The notes beneath the pieces are model-generated. The model saw nothing but the letters and a program-made list of their open reading frames with translations. It ran no database searches and was not told the DNA's origin. Positions 9,054 through 16,471 of a DNA stretch of 64,000 nucleotides are shown one piece after another. The translations under genes were made by a program, and so were the position numbers. Numbering within the stretch: the stretch's first letter is position 1; every line of letters begins with the position of its first letter. The stretch comes from Noviluteimonas gilva (GTDB lineage Bacteria; Pseudomonadota; Gammaproteobacteria; Xanthomonadales; Xanthomonadaceae), in the NCBI RefSeq assembly GCF_009740395.1, contig NZ_WOXT01000001.1:926464-990463 (forward strand), written 5' to 3'.

Positions 9054-9997
9054 TAGAGCGTCACCATGTGCTTGGCTTCGGCGAAGAACAACCAGCGTTC
9101 GACGAACGCGCCGGCGAGTGCGCACAGCGCCGCGGCGGCGTACCAAGGCGCCGCATCCATGTGGACGAACAGCCACGTCGGCAGCAGGAACAGGATCGGC
9201 AGCGCCGCGAACAGCACGAGCGCGATGCGCCGCAACGTGCGCGCGTGCCGACGGGCGACCACGAAGCCCATTTCCTTCGTCAGGTAATTGGCTTCGGTGT
9301 GCGGACGTTCGAACACGGTCGCCGTGCGTTGCGGCAGCCCGATCGCGTCGCCGCGCGTGGCGGGCAGCGGCACATCGACATCGCGCCAGTACTTCACCTT
9401 CATCACCAGCAGTGCGATCGCGGCCGCGAAGCCGGCGAGGGCGATCATGTTCGACACCGGCCGTCCGAGCGCGGTGGCGATGGCGCAGAAGAGCAAGCCA
9501 CCGGTGAACAGCGAAAACAGCAGGTACACCGTCGGCACGAGGCGGTGCCCCCAGGCCGGGATCGGCTTGAGCGAGGCGTAGATCATCGCGGTGCAGTAGA
9601 CGGTGATGAGGGCGGCTAGCATGGACAGGAGCGCAATGGCTTTACCTGGCGCGCCTAGAGCGACCCCTCCCCAGCCCTCCCCTGCGAGCAGGGGAGGGAG
9701 ACAGGCGGTGGCGAGGATGGCAGCGATGACGAACGTCGCCATCGCCGCAACGCCTTCGCGCGACAACCACGACGTGCGCCATTGCGAGAACGCGCGCCAC
9801 GCGCGCTGCGGCTTGCCCAGGTGCATCAGCGAGCTGAGCAAGCCGATCGTCGACAGCGCGATCGCCAGCGCGATGGACACCAGCAGGGTGCGCGCCGCGC
9901 TTTGCCCTGTCAGCGCATGCCAGCCCGCCCAGAACAACAAGCCATAACCCGCGCCCGACAGCGTGGTGAAGAAGATGACCGAAAGCGCGGGATGCAT
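9047..9997 (-). CDS. DmsC-type membrane anchor subunit of a molybdoenzyme
   Basis: 316 residues with eight or so hydrophobic helices, beginning [20 protein letters not shown], the usual DmsC N-terminus. DmsC anchors bind quinone and hold the iron-sulfur subunit on the membrane. The gene is the last of the operon, eight bases after the YbjQ-like gene. Residues at about 100-118 ([19 protein letters not shown]) are encoded by a palindromic repeat at 9661-9705 inserted in frame in the loop between two helices. The 3' end overlaps convergent hemC by seven bases. With the Cys-liganded catalytic subunit, the closest known arrangement I can name is SoeABC sulfite dehydrogenase; the substrate is inferred only. 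Confidence 0.85.
   Translation of the reverse strand: MHPALSVIFFTTLSGAGYGLLFWAGWHALTGQSAARTLLVSIALAIALSTIGLLSSLMHLGKPQRAWRAFSQWRTSWLSREGVAAMATFVIAAILATACLPPLLAGEGWGGVALGAPGKAIALLSMLAALITVYCTAMIYASLKPIPAWGHRLVPTVYLLFSLFTGGLLFCAIATALGRPVSNMIALAGFAAAIALLVMKVKYWRDVDVPLPATRGDAIGLPQRTATVFERPHTEANYLTKEMGFVVARRHARTLRRIALVLFAALPILFLLPTWLFVHMDAAPWYAAAALCALAGAFVERWLFFAEAKHMVTLYY
9661..9705. repeat. CCCTCCCCTGC palindromic element inside the anchor gene
   Basis: CCCTCCCCTGC at 9675-9685 and GCAGGGGAGGG at 9688-9698 form a perfect 11-base stem with a 2-base loop, flanked on the minus strand by CTGGGGAGGGGTCG. The same flank (CYGGGGWGGGGT) occurs beside the related copies at 13129-13235 and 16102-16145. 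It lies inside the anchor reading frame and keeps it open, adding roughly 15 residues. Confidence 0.85.
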
Positions 9998-10005
9998 TTA
10001 GCGGA

Positions 10006-10350
10006 TCACTCCAACACGACCGCCGTGCCCGACGCCGAGACCATCAGCATCGAACCGCCTTCCTGGATCTGGATGGTCTCGTAATCCAGGTCGACGCCGA
10101 CGACCGCATTCGCGCCGAACTCGCGCGCCTGCTCGATCATGTCGTCGATCGCTTCCTGCTTGGCCTTGCGCAACACCTTCTCGTAGGAACCCGAGCGGCC
10201 GCCCAGGATGTCGCGGATGCCGGCGAAGAAATCGCGGAACATGTTCGCGCCGAGGATCGCGTCGCCGCCGACGAGCCCCTTGTAGGCGACGATGCGGCGG
10301 CCTTCGATGGAATGCGTGGTGGTGACGAGCACCGGCGTGGGATCGGCCAT
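10006..10350 (-). CDS. YbjQ/UPF0145 heavy-metal-binding domain protein
   Basis: 114 residues. The ATG at 10350 has a GAGGAG site. The sequence shows the UPF0145 pattern: an N-terminal strand [19 protein letters not shown], the [21 protein letters not shown] helix region, [20 protein letters not shown] and the C-terminal [15 protein letters not shown]. YbjQ-type proteins form pentameric rings of uncertain function; metal binding is assumed from the family name. It is placed between the iron-sulfur and anchor genes with gaps of 11 and 8 bases, so it is made with the molybdoenzyme. A role in cofactor or metal supply is speculation. Confidence 0.88.
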   Translation of the reverse strand: MADPTPVLVTTTHSIEGRRIVAYKGLVGGDAILGANMFRDFFAGIRDILGGRSGSYEKVLRKAKQEAIDDMIEQAREFGANAVVGVDLDYETIQIQEGGSMLMVSASGTAVVLE

Positions 10351-10361
10351 GGTGGAACTCC

Positions 10362-11114
10362 TCAGCGGCGGAAGATGCGATCGAGCCAACGCTTGGGCGT
10401 GACGTCGACAGGGGGTTCAGCGACAGCGACTTCGTCGCCACCGCCCGCGCGACGCGGCCGCGGCGGGAGATAGCGATTGACGGGCGCGTAGCCGAGTTCG
10501 GGCAGCAGCGGCAGCCCGCCGCGCTCGGCGACGAGCTTGGACACCTTGGATTCCGGATCGCCGAGATCGCCGAAGTGGCGCGCGCGCGTCGGGCACACCT
10601 GCACGCACGCGGGCTCGCGTTCGGATTCGGGGAGATTCTCGTTGTAGATGCGGTCGACGCACAGCGTGCATTTCTTCATCACGCCTTCGACTTCGCTGTA
10701 CTCGCGCGCGCCGTACGGGCAGGCCCACGAACACAGCTTGCAGCCGATGCACTTGTCTTCATCGACGAGCACGATGCCGTCCGACGCGCGCTTGTAGCTC
10801 GCGCCGGTCGGGCACACAGTGACGCACGCGGGCGTTTCGCAATGCAGGCACGAGCGCGGGAAGTGCAGCGTCATCGCCGGTTGCGCGGGCGCTTCGTTCG
10901 TCGCCGGCACTTGTTCGAGTTCGTAACTGTGGATGCGGTTGAACCACACGCCCGACGGATCCTTGCCGTAGGGCTTCTCGTCGGTCACGGGGCCTGCCAT
11001 GCCACCGCTGTTCCACTGTTTGCACCCGGTGGCGCACGCGTGGCAGCCCACGCAGGTGTCGAGGTCGATGACGAGCCCGAGTTTCTTTTTCGACGGCGGC
11101 GGCAAATCGGTCAT
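10362..11114 (-). CDS. Four-cluster iron-sulfur subunit of a molybdoenzyme (DmsB/SoeB type)
   Basis: 250 residues. The ATG overlaps the stop of the catalytic subunit (ATGA), giving translational coupling. Sixteen Cys are arranged in four ferredoxin-like groups: C21xxC24xxC27xxxC31 in [35 protein letters not shown], and CTLC with ACVQVC, enough for four [4Fe-4S] clusters. The protein carries electrons between the molybdopterin subunit and the membrane anchor. There is no Tat or Sec signal, so it sits on the cytoplasmic face. The C-terminal 40 residues are Arg/Pro-rich and outside the family core. Confidence 0.93.
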   Translation of the reverse strand: MTDLPPPSKKKLGLVIDLDTCVGCHACATGCKQWNSGGMAGPVTDEKPYGKDPSGVWFNRIHSYELEQVPATNEAPAQPAMTLHFPRSCLHCETPACVTVCPTGASYKRASDGIVLVDEDKCIGCKLCSWACPYGAREYSEVEGVMKKCTLCVDRIYNENLPESEREPACVQVCPTRARHFGDLGDPESKVSKLVAERGGLPLLPELGYAPVNRYLPPRPRRAGGGDEVAVAEPPVDVTPKRWLDRIFRR

Positions 11115-14083
11115 GGCAGCGTGTCGTCCGTCGAGGTCTTGCTCGGGTGTTCGAGATTGCGCGATTGCGCGCCGTAACGCAGCGGATGTTCGGGCGCTTC
11201 GGGGAACGGCAGCGGCGCGAATTGCGGCGCGCTCTCGCCGGCCGTCTCCGACTTCGCGATGCGCACGCGCAGGTCGAACCACGCCGCCTGGCCCGTCACC
11301 GGATCGGCGTTGGCGTAATCGCCCTTCGGCGTGACATCGGAAATCAGATGATTGAGGAGGAAGCCGCGCTTGCTCTCCGGCGCATCCTTCGACAACCGCC
11401 ACGCACCGCGACGCTTGCCGATCGCATTCCAGCTCCACACGGTGTCGGGCTGCACGTTGCCGGCGAACCGCACCTGCACGGTGATCGTGCCGTTGTGCGA
11501 TGTCACGTCGGCCCAGTCGCCTTCTTCGAGCCCGTACTGCACGCCGGTGGCCGGATGCACGTACAGCGCGTTGCGCGTCTGGATCTGCCGCAGCCACGCA
11601 TTCTGCGAACCCCACGCGTGATACATGTACATGGGGCGCTGCGTGATCGCGCTCAGCGGATACGTGTCGCGCGATGTCTCGTCGTGTTCGAAGGGTTCGT
11701 ACCAGATCGGCAGCGGATCGAAGTAGGTCGCCACGCGCGTGCGGTGTTCGTCCGGCGGTTGATGCGCGCCGTGGCCCTGCGCCGCAAGCCGGAACTTCTG
11801 CAACGTTTCCGAATACAGCTGCATCACGATCGGCTGTTCGTTGGGCACGAAGCCGAAGCCGTGCGCCCAGCGCAGGTAATCGCGATTCGCCATCTTGTAA
11901 TAGCGCGCGGATTCGGGAATCGGCGCGTGCCAGAACCCGCCGTGCTCGATGTACTTCTGCAACTGGTTGGGATTCGGCGGGCCCTTGCCTTCGAGCGACC
12001 CATCGGCGCCGCGCCAGCCGGCGAGCAGGCCGACGCCCGGCATGCGTTCGTGGTTGACGATGTAGTCGGCGTAGTCGCGGTATTTCGGCGCGCCATCGGG
12101 TCCGACCATGCCGGGCAAGCCCAGGCGCGTGCCGAGTTCGAGCAGCACGGTCTGGAACCCGCGCACGTCGCGCGCGCGACCGTCATCGGTGGGTTGCGTG
12201 GCCGAATCGAAGATCGGGTGGCGGATCGCGTCGCCCGCGCCGTCGGCATCGGAGATCGGGCGATCGAGCAGCGAAATCGCGTCGTGCCGTTCGAGGTACG
12301 TCGTATCCGGGAGCACGAGGTCCGCGTACGCCACCATCTCCGATGCATACGCATCGCTGTAGATGATGTGCGGGATGCGGTACTCGCCATCCTCGAACTT
12401 GTCGGTGAGCCAATGCATCGTCTCGCCGGTGTTCATCGCCGAGTTCCAGCTCATGTTCGCCATGAACATCAGCAGCGTGTCGATGCGATAGGGATCGCCC
12501 GCCCACGCGTTGCGGATCATCGTGTGCATCATGCCGTGCGCGGCGAGCGGATACGCCCACGAATACGCGTGGTCGATGCGGCGCGGCTGGCCGTCTTCAT
12601 CGACGACCAGATCTTCGGGCGCGTGCACGAAGCCGAGCGGGGCGGCGTCGAGGCCGCCGTCGTCGCGGCGCTTCTTGCCGGGGCGATTCGCCGGCGGAAT
12701 GGGTTTCGGGAACGGCGGTTGGAAGCGGAACGAGCCCGGCGCATCCACGGCGCCGAGCAGCAACTGCAATACATGCAGTGCGCGGCAGGTGTGGAAGCCG
12801 TTGCTGTGCGCGCTGATGCCGCGCATCGCATGCATCGACACGGGACGGCCTTCCATCTGCGCGTGTTCGCGACCCCAGCTGTCGGTCCAGGCGATCGGCA
12901 GCGTGAGCTTCGAATCGAAGGCCGCGCTCGCAAGCTCGCGTGCGATGCGGCGGATGGTGTCGGCCGGGATGCCGCAACGTTCGCTGACGGCGTCGGGGGA
13001 ATATTGCGGATCGAGGTAGCGTTCGACGAGCAGCTGGAAGGCGGGGATGGCGGTGCGGCCGTCTTCGAGCGTGTATTCGCCGACGACGGCGGGGCTGATG
13101 TCGATGGCGTTCGCCAACTGCACCCCTCCCCGGCTTTCCGCCAGCGATGCTGGCGGGCTCACCGACGCACCTGCTGCTGTGGCAGCAGGTGAGCGCGTCG
13201 GCTCGCTCCCTGCATTCGCAGGGGAGGGAGTCCAGCAAAGTGGCTCGCCCTTCGCATCGCGCGCGAACAGCCCGTCGTCCGCGCCACCCGGATTGCGGAT
13301 CACCAGCCAATGCGCATTGGCGTAACGCACCAGGTAATCCAGGTCGATGCGATCGCTGCGCAGCAATTCATGGATCAGCGCGAAGGCGAACAACCCGTCG
13401 GTGCCCGGGCGGATGCCGATCCACTCATCCGCGATCGCGCCGTAGCCGGTGCGCACCGGGTTGACCGCGACGATCTTCGCGCCGCGCGCCTTGAGCTTGC
13501 CCAGGCCGAGCTTGATCGGATTGGAGTCGTGGTCTTCGGCCACGCCCCACAACATCAGGTATTGCGTGTGGTCCCAGTCGGGTTCGCCGAATTCCCAGAA
13601 CGAGCCGCCCAGCGTGTACAGCCCGCCGGCGGCCATGTTCACCGAGCAGAACCCGCCGTGCGCGGCGTAATTGATCGTGCCGAACTGCTGCGCCCACCAG
13701 CCGGTGAGCGCCTGCGACTGGTCGCGGCCCGTGAAGAAGGCGAGTTCATCGGGATTGCGCGCGCGGATCGGCGCGAGCCAGGACGTGGCGATCTCCATCG
13801 CTTCGTCCCAGCCGATTTCCTTGAACTCACCCTTGCCACGTTCGCCCACGCGCAGCAGCGGGCGCGTCAGGCGCGCGGGCGAGTAATGCTGCATCAGCCC
13901 GGCCGAGCCCTTGGCGCACAGCACGCCGCGGTTCACCGGGTGATCCGGATTGCCCTGGATGTAGCGGATGCGCCCGTCGAGCGTCCACACCCTGATGCCG
14001 CAGCGGCACGCGCACATGTAGCAGGTGGTCGAATGAACGGCGTCGCCCGGTGAAGGGGACGGATTGAGCTGGGGCTCGCGCAT
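11111..14083 (-). CDS. Molybdopterin oxidoreductase catalytic subunit, cytoplasmic (SoeA/Psr-like)
   Basis: 990 residues. The N-terminal [4Fe-4S] motif is C21xxC24xxxC28 with C56 in GVLCAKG. The likely molybdenum ligand is C146 in HGGFCSVNMAAGG; DMSO reductases have Ser there, so a DMSO reductase role is less likely. No Tat signal precedes the cluster, placing it in the cytoplasm as in SoeABC sulfite dehydrogenase. The middle and C-terminal molybdopterin domains continue to EEGDWADVTSHNGTITVQVRFA. About 35 residues near residue 290-325, rich in Pro, Ala and Ser (TPSPANAGSEP onward), come from a repeat inserted in frame. The start at 14083 begins just before the cluster; no strong ribosome site is seen. 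Substrate assignment is inference. Confidence 0.87.
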   Translation of the reverse strand: MREPQLNPSPSPGDAVHSTTCYMCACRCGIRVWTLDGRIRYIQGNPDHPVNRGVLCAKGSAGLMQHYSPARLTRPLLRVGERGKGEFKEIGWDEAMEIATSWLAPIRARNPDELAFFTGRDQSQALTGWWAQQFGTINYAAHGGFCSVNMAAGGLYTLGGSFWEFGEPDWDHTQYLMLWGVAEDHDSNPIKLGLGKLKARGAKIVAVNPVRTGYGAIADEWIGIRPGTDGLFAFALIHELLRSDRIDLDYLVRYANAHWLVIRNPGGADDGLFARDAKGEPLCWTPSPANAGSEPTRSPAATAAGASVSPPASLAESRGGVQLANAIDISPAVVGEYTLEDGRTAIPAFQLLVERYLDPQYSPDAVSERCGIPADTIRRIARELASAAFDSKLTLPIAWTDSWGREHAQMEGRPVSMHAMRGISAHSNGFHTCRALHVLQLLLGAVDAPGSFRFQPPFPKPIPPANRPGKKRRDDGGLDAAPLGFVHAPEDLVVDEDGQPRRIDHAYSWAYPLAAHGMMHTMIRNAWAGDPYRIDTLLMFMANMSWNSAMNTGETMHWLTDKFEDGEYRIPHIIYSDAYASEMVAYADLVLPDTTYLERHDAISLLDRPISDADGAGDAIRHPIFDSATQPTDDGRARDVRGFQTVLLELGTRLGLPGMVGPDGAPKYRDYADYIVNHERMPGVGLLAGWRGADGSLEGKGPPNPNQLQKYIEHGGFWHAPIPESARYYKMANRDYLRWAHGFGFVPNEQPIVMQLYSETLQKFRLAAQGHGAHQPPDEHRTRVATYFDPLPIWYEPFEHDETSRDTYPLSAITQRPMYMYHAWGSQNAWLRQIQTRNALYVHPATGVQYGLEEGDWADVTSHNGTITVQVRFAGNVQPDTVWSWNAIGKRRGAWRLSKDAPESKRGFLLNHLISDVTPKGDYANADPVTGQAAWFDLRVRIAKSETAGESAPQFAPLPFPEAPEHPLRYGAQSRNLEHPSKTSTDDTLP
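13129..13235. repeat. Composite palindromic element inside the molybdoenzyme gene
   Basis: Read on the minus strand, it opens with CTCCCTCCCCTGC and ATGCAGGGAG and closes with GCCGGGGAGGGGTGCAG, the same ends as the 9661 and 16102 elements. Between them are two more perfect hairpins: CACCTGCTGC paired with GCAGCAGGTG, and CCGCCAGC paired with GCTGGCGG. The whole block stays in frame within the catalytic subunit and encodes a low-complexity loop. Confidence 0.8.
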
Positions 14084-14102
14084 GCCGGGATTGTAGAAGA
14101 AG

Positions 14103-14208
14103 CGGGAATAGGGAATGGGGAATGGGGAATAGTTGTCTCGCCGTAGGTCGCCTTCGCCCCAGGTCGCGTCGTTCCAACCATTCCCTATTCCCCATTCCCC
14201 ATTCCCTG
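14103..14208. repeat. Heptamer inverted-repeat element, copy 2 (upstream of the WYL regulator)
   Basis: Left arm 14103-14134: four GGGAATR units followed by AGTTGTCTCG. Right arm 14175-14208: inverted units ending 14 bases before the regulator ATG. Both arms satisfy the four-G-run quadruplex pattern, on opposite strands. The element occupies almost the whole divergent gap between the molybdoenzyme operon and the regulator, so promoters for both must overlap or flank it. Confidence 0.9.
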
Positions 14209-14221
14209 CTCTAATCCGCAC

Positions 14222-15190
14222 ATGGACCGCTACGAACGCATCAACGCCCTCCACCGCCTCCTCAAGGCCGCACGCTATCCGGTGACGGTCGCGCGGTTGC
14301 AGGACGAACTGGGCTGCTCGCGCGCCACCGTCTATCGCGACCTCGCCTTCCTGCGCGATGGGCTGATGGCGCCGGTGGTCGGCGACGGCGAGGCCGGCTT
14401 CAAGTACGACGCCACCGAAAGCGATCGCTTCGAACTGCCGGGCCTGTGGCTCAACTCCGAAGAGCTGCACGCGCTGCTCGCCGCGCAGCAGTTGCTTTCG
14501 CGCAGCGGCGGCGGCTTGCTGTCGACCGCGCTCGCGCCCTTGCAGTCGCGCGTGGAGAAGCTGCTGGAAGAGCAGGCTGGCGGCAAGCGCTGGCCGGTGG
14601 AACGCGTGCGCGTGATCGCCAGCCGCCCGCGCCGCCTGGACGAGCATTCGTTCCGCATCGTCGCCTCGGCCGTGCTCAGCCGACACAAGCTGACGTTCGA
14701 CTATCGCGCGCGTTCGACGGATGAGAAGACCCGCCGCACCGTGTCGCCGCAGCGGGTCACGCACTATCGCGACAACTGGTACCTGGATGCGTGGGACGAG
14801 GATCGCGAAGGGCTGCGCAGCTTCGCCGTCGACCGCATCGCCTCGGCGAAGATGCTGGATGGTGAGGCGCGCGACATCGAGGACGCGCAGCTCGACGAAC
14901 ACCTGGCGTCGAGCTACGGCATCTTCTCCGGCCCGCCGAAGAACTGGGCCACGATCGTCTTCAGCCCGAAAGCGGCGCGCTGGGTAGCCGACGAGCGCTG
15001 GCATTCGCAGCAGCAGGGCCGCTTCCTGCCCGACGGGCGCTATGAACTCAAGCTGCCCTACAGCAACTCGCGCGAATTGCTGATGGACGTGCTGCATTAC
15101 GGCAGCGATGCGGAGATCGTCGATCCGCCGGCGCTGCGCGAACAGGCGCGCTCGCTGCTCTCGCTCGCCATTTCCAACTACGAGCGCTGA
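14222..15190 (+). CDS. YafY-type HTH and WYL-domain transcriptional regulator
   Basis: 322 residues. Residues 1-55 are a winged helix-turn-helix of the HTH_11 type (ERINALHRLLKAARYPVTVA, then CSRATVYRDLAFLRD). The WYL domain spans about 140-220 (DYRARSTDEKTRRTVSP, HYRDNWYLDAWDE), followed by the WCX C-terminal extension. WYL regulators bind ligands, often nucleic acid or nucleotides, through the WYL domain. It is divergent from the molybdoenzyme operon across a repeat-filled gap and overlaps the lipase gene start by one base. It might control either neighbour; nothing in the sequence shows which. Confidence 0.93.
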   Translation: MDRYERINALHRLLKAARYPVTVARLQDELGCSRATVYRDLAFLRDGLMAPVVGDGEAGFKYDATESDRFELPGLWLNSEELHALLAAQQLLSRSGGGLLSTALAPLQSRVEKLLEEQAGGKRWPVERVRVIASRPRRLDEHSFRIVASAVLSRHKLTFDYRARSTDEKTRRTVSPQRVTHYRDNWYLDAWDEDREGLRSFAVDRIASAKMLDGEARDIEDAQLDEHLASSYGIFSGPPKNWATIVFSPKAARWVADERWHSQQQGRFLPDGRYELKLPYSNSRELLMDVLHYGSDAEIVDPPALREQARSLLSLAISNYER

Positions 15191-16101
15191 TGTCGCCGGC
15201 CGATCCTCCGAAGATCCGCAGCGGGGAAAAGGTCGCGCTGGTCCTCGGCGCGGGCGGCGCGCGCGGGCTTGCGCAGATCGGCGTGATCGAAGCGCTGCAG
15301 GCGCGCGGCATGGACATCGTCGCGATCGCCGGGTCTTCCAGCGGCGCGCTGGTCGGTGGGTTGCATGCGTCGGGCAAGTTGCCCGAGTATCGCGATTGGT
15401 TGCTGTCGATGGATCGCCGCACGATGTTGCGGTTGCTCGATCCGGGCTTCGGGCGTTCGGCCCTGTTCGAAGGCACGCGTCTGATCGCCGCGCTGCGCGA
15501 AATCGCCGGCTCGCCGAAGATCGAAGACCTCTCGATCGATTTCACCGCGGTGGCGGTCGACGTGCTGCGCCAGCGCGAAGTGTGGCTGCGCGAAGGCGAC
15601 ATGTGGGATGCGATCCGGGCGTCGTTCGCGATCCCGGGCTTGTTCACGCCGCACATGATCCATGGGCGCGCGCTGGTCGATGGCGGCTTGCTCGCGCCCT
15701 TGCCGATCGCGGCGACGCGCTTGTCGGATGCGCATCGCCTGATCGCGGTCGACATGCACGGATGGCCGCAACGGCCGCCTGGCGAACCGGCGGAAGCGAG
15801 CGCGCCGTCGGGCCCGACGCCGAACCATCGCAGCTGGCTCACCGCGTGGATGCACACGCGCGCGACCGATGCGTCGGCGGACAGGGCGCGCGTCCGCCTG
15901 GGCTTCACCGATCTCATGGCGCGTTCGCTCGACACCATGCAGGCGCAGATCGCGCGCGTGCAGCTCGCCCTCGACCCGCCCGAGCTGGTCATCCGCATCC
16001 CGCGCGATGCGTGCCAGTTCTATGAGTTCTGGCGGGCGAAGGGGTTGATCGACGTCGGCCGCAGGGAAGCCGACAAGGCGCTCGACGTGGCGGGCTATTG
16101 A
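15190..16101 (+). CDS. Patatin-like phospholipase (RssA family)
   Basis: 303 residues; its ATG shares one base with the regulator's TGA. The oxyanion loop GAGGARGLAQIG (about 20-31), nucleophile S50 in GSSSG and dyad partner D164 in LVDGG are all present, so it should be an active serine lipase. No signal peptide is visible, and it lacks the surface-display domain of PlpD, so it is probably cytoplasmic like RssA. The last 60 residues carry a helical tail. The stop is followed at once by a palindromic repeat (16102-16145) that may act as a terminator. Confidence 0.93.
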   Translation: MSPADPPKIRSGEKVALVLGAGGARGLAQIGVIEALQARGMDIVAIAGSSSGALVGGLHASGKLPEYRDWLLSMDRRTMLRLLDPGFGRSALFEGTRLIAALREIAGSPKIEDLSIDFTAVAVDVLRQREVWLREGDMWDAIRASFAIPGLFTPHMIHGRALVDGGLLAPLPIAATRLSDAHRLIAVDMHGWPQRPPGEPAEASAPSGPTPNHRSWLTAWMHTRATDASADRARVRLGFTDLMARSLDTMQAQIARVQLALDPPELVIRIPRDACQFYEFWRAKGLIDVGRREADKALDVAGY

Positions 16102-16145
16102 CCTCCCTCCCCTTCAAGGGGAGGGCCGGGGTGGGGTTGAGCGAA
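16102..16145. repeat. CCCTCCCCTT palindromic element after the patatin gene
   Basis: CCCTCCCCTT at 16105-16114 pairs with AAGGGGAGGG at 16116-16125, followed by CCGGGGTGGGGTTGAGCG. It is the intergenic relative of the two elements within the molybdoenzyme operon and starts one base after the lipase stop codon. No T-run follows, so it is a poor classical terminator. Confidence 0.85.
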
Positions 16146-16226
16146 GCGACGAACGTTCTCAGACATTCGCAATCCGTGAGATGCCGCGCATCAAAGCTCC
16201 GCTCCAACAACACCGGAGCGAACGCC

Positions 16227-16424
16227 ATGCACCCCGCCCAAACCACCCGCCTCGCCAGCCTCCTGCGCATCGTCCTCACGTTCGGCGTCCTCGCTGTCGT
16301 CCTGCTGCCCGCCGCACGCACCAACACGCCGGTCGGCTTCCTGCCGTTGTGGCTGATCGTGATGCCCGCCAGCGCGCTGTGGGCCCTGCGCCGGGTCCAC
16401 GCACGGTGGGCGCACGCCCGCTGA
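16227..16424 (+). CDS. Small two-helix membrane protein, unknown function
   Basis: 65 residues. The ATG at 16227 has a CCGGAGCG site; a longer frame would read through the palindromic repeat and is rejected. Two hydrophobic helices are clear: LASLLRIVLTFGVLAVVLL (about 9-27) and FLPLWLIVMPASALWAL (about 38-55), with a basic C-terminus (RRVHARWAHAR), suggesting the tail is cytoplasmic. I do not recognise a family. It stands alone between the lipase and the first S9 peptidase. Confidence 0.6.
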   Translation: MHPAQTTRLASLLRIVLTFGVLAVVLLPAARTNTPVGFLPLWLIVMPASALWALRRVHARWAHAR

Positions 16425-16471
16425 GCGGCCCGTGATAGCGTGACGGCCCGCCCATCGCCGCCGGAGCCGTC

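Noticed and set aside
11147-13192. 681-codon plus-strand frame opposite the molybdoenzyme gene
   Set aside because: Composition is typical of an antisense shadow and the minus-strand protein has clear cofactor motifs.
11111-14083. Naming the molybdoenzyme a DMSO reductase
   Set aside because: Cys and not Ser at the metal position and no Tat signal.
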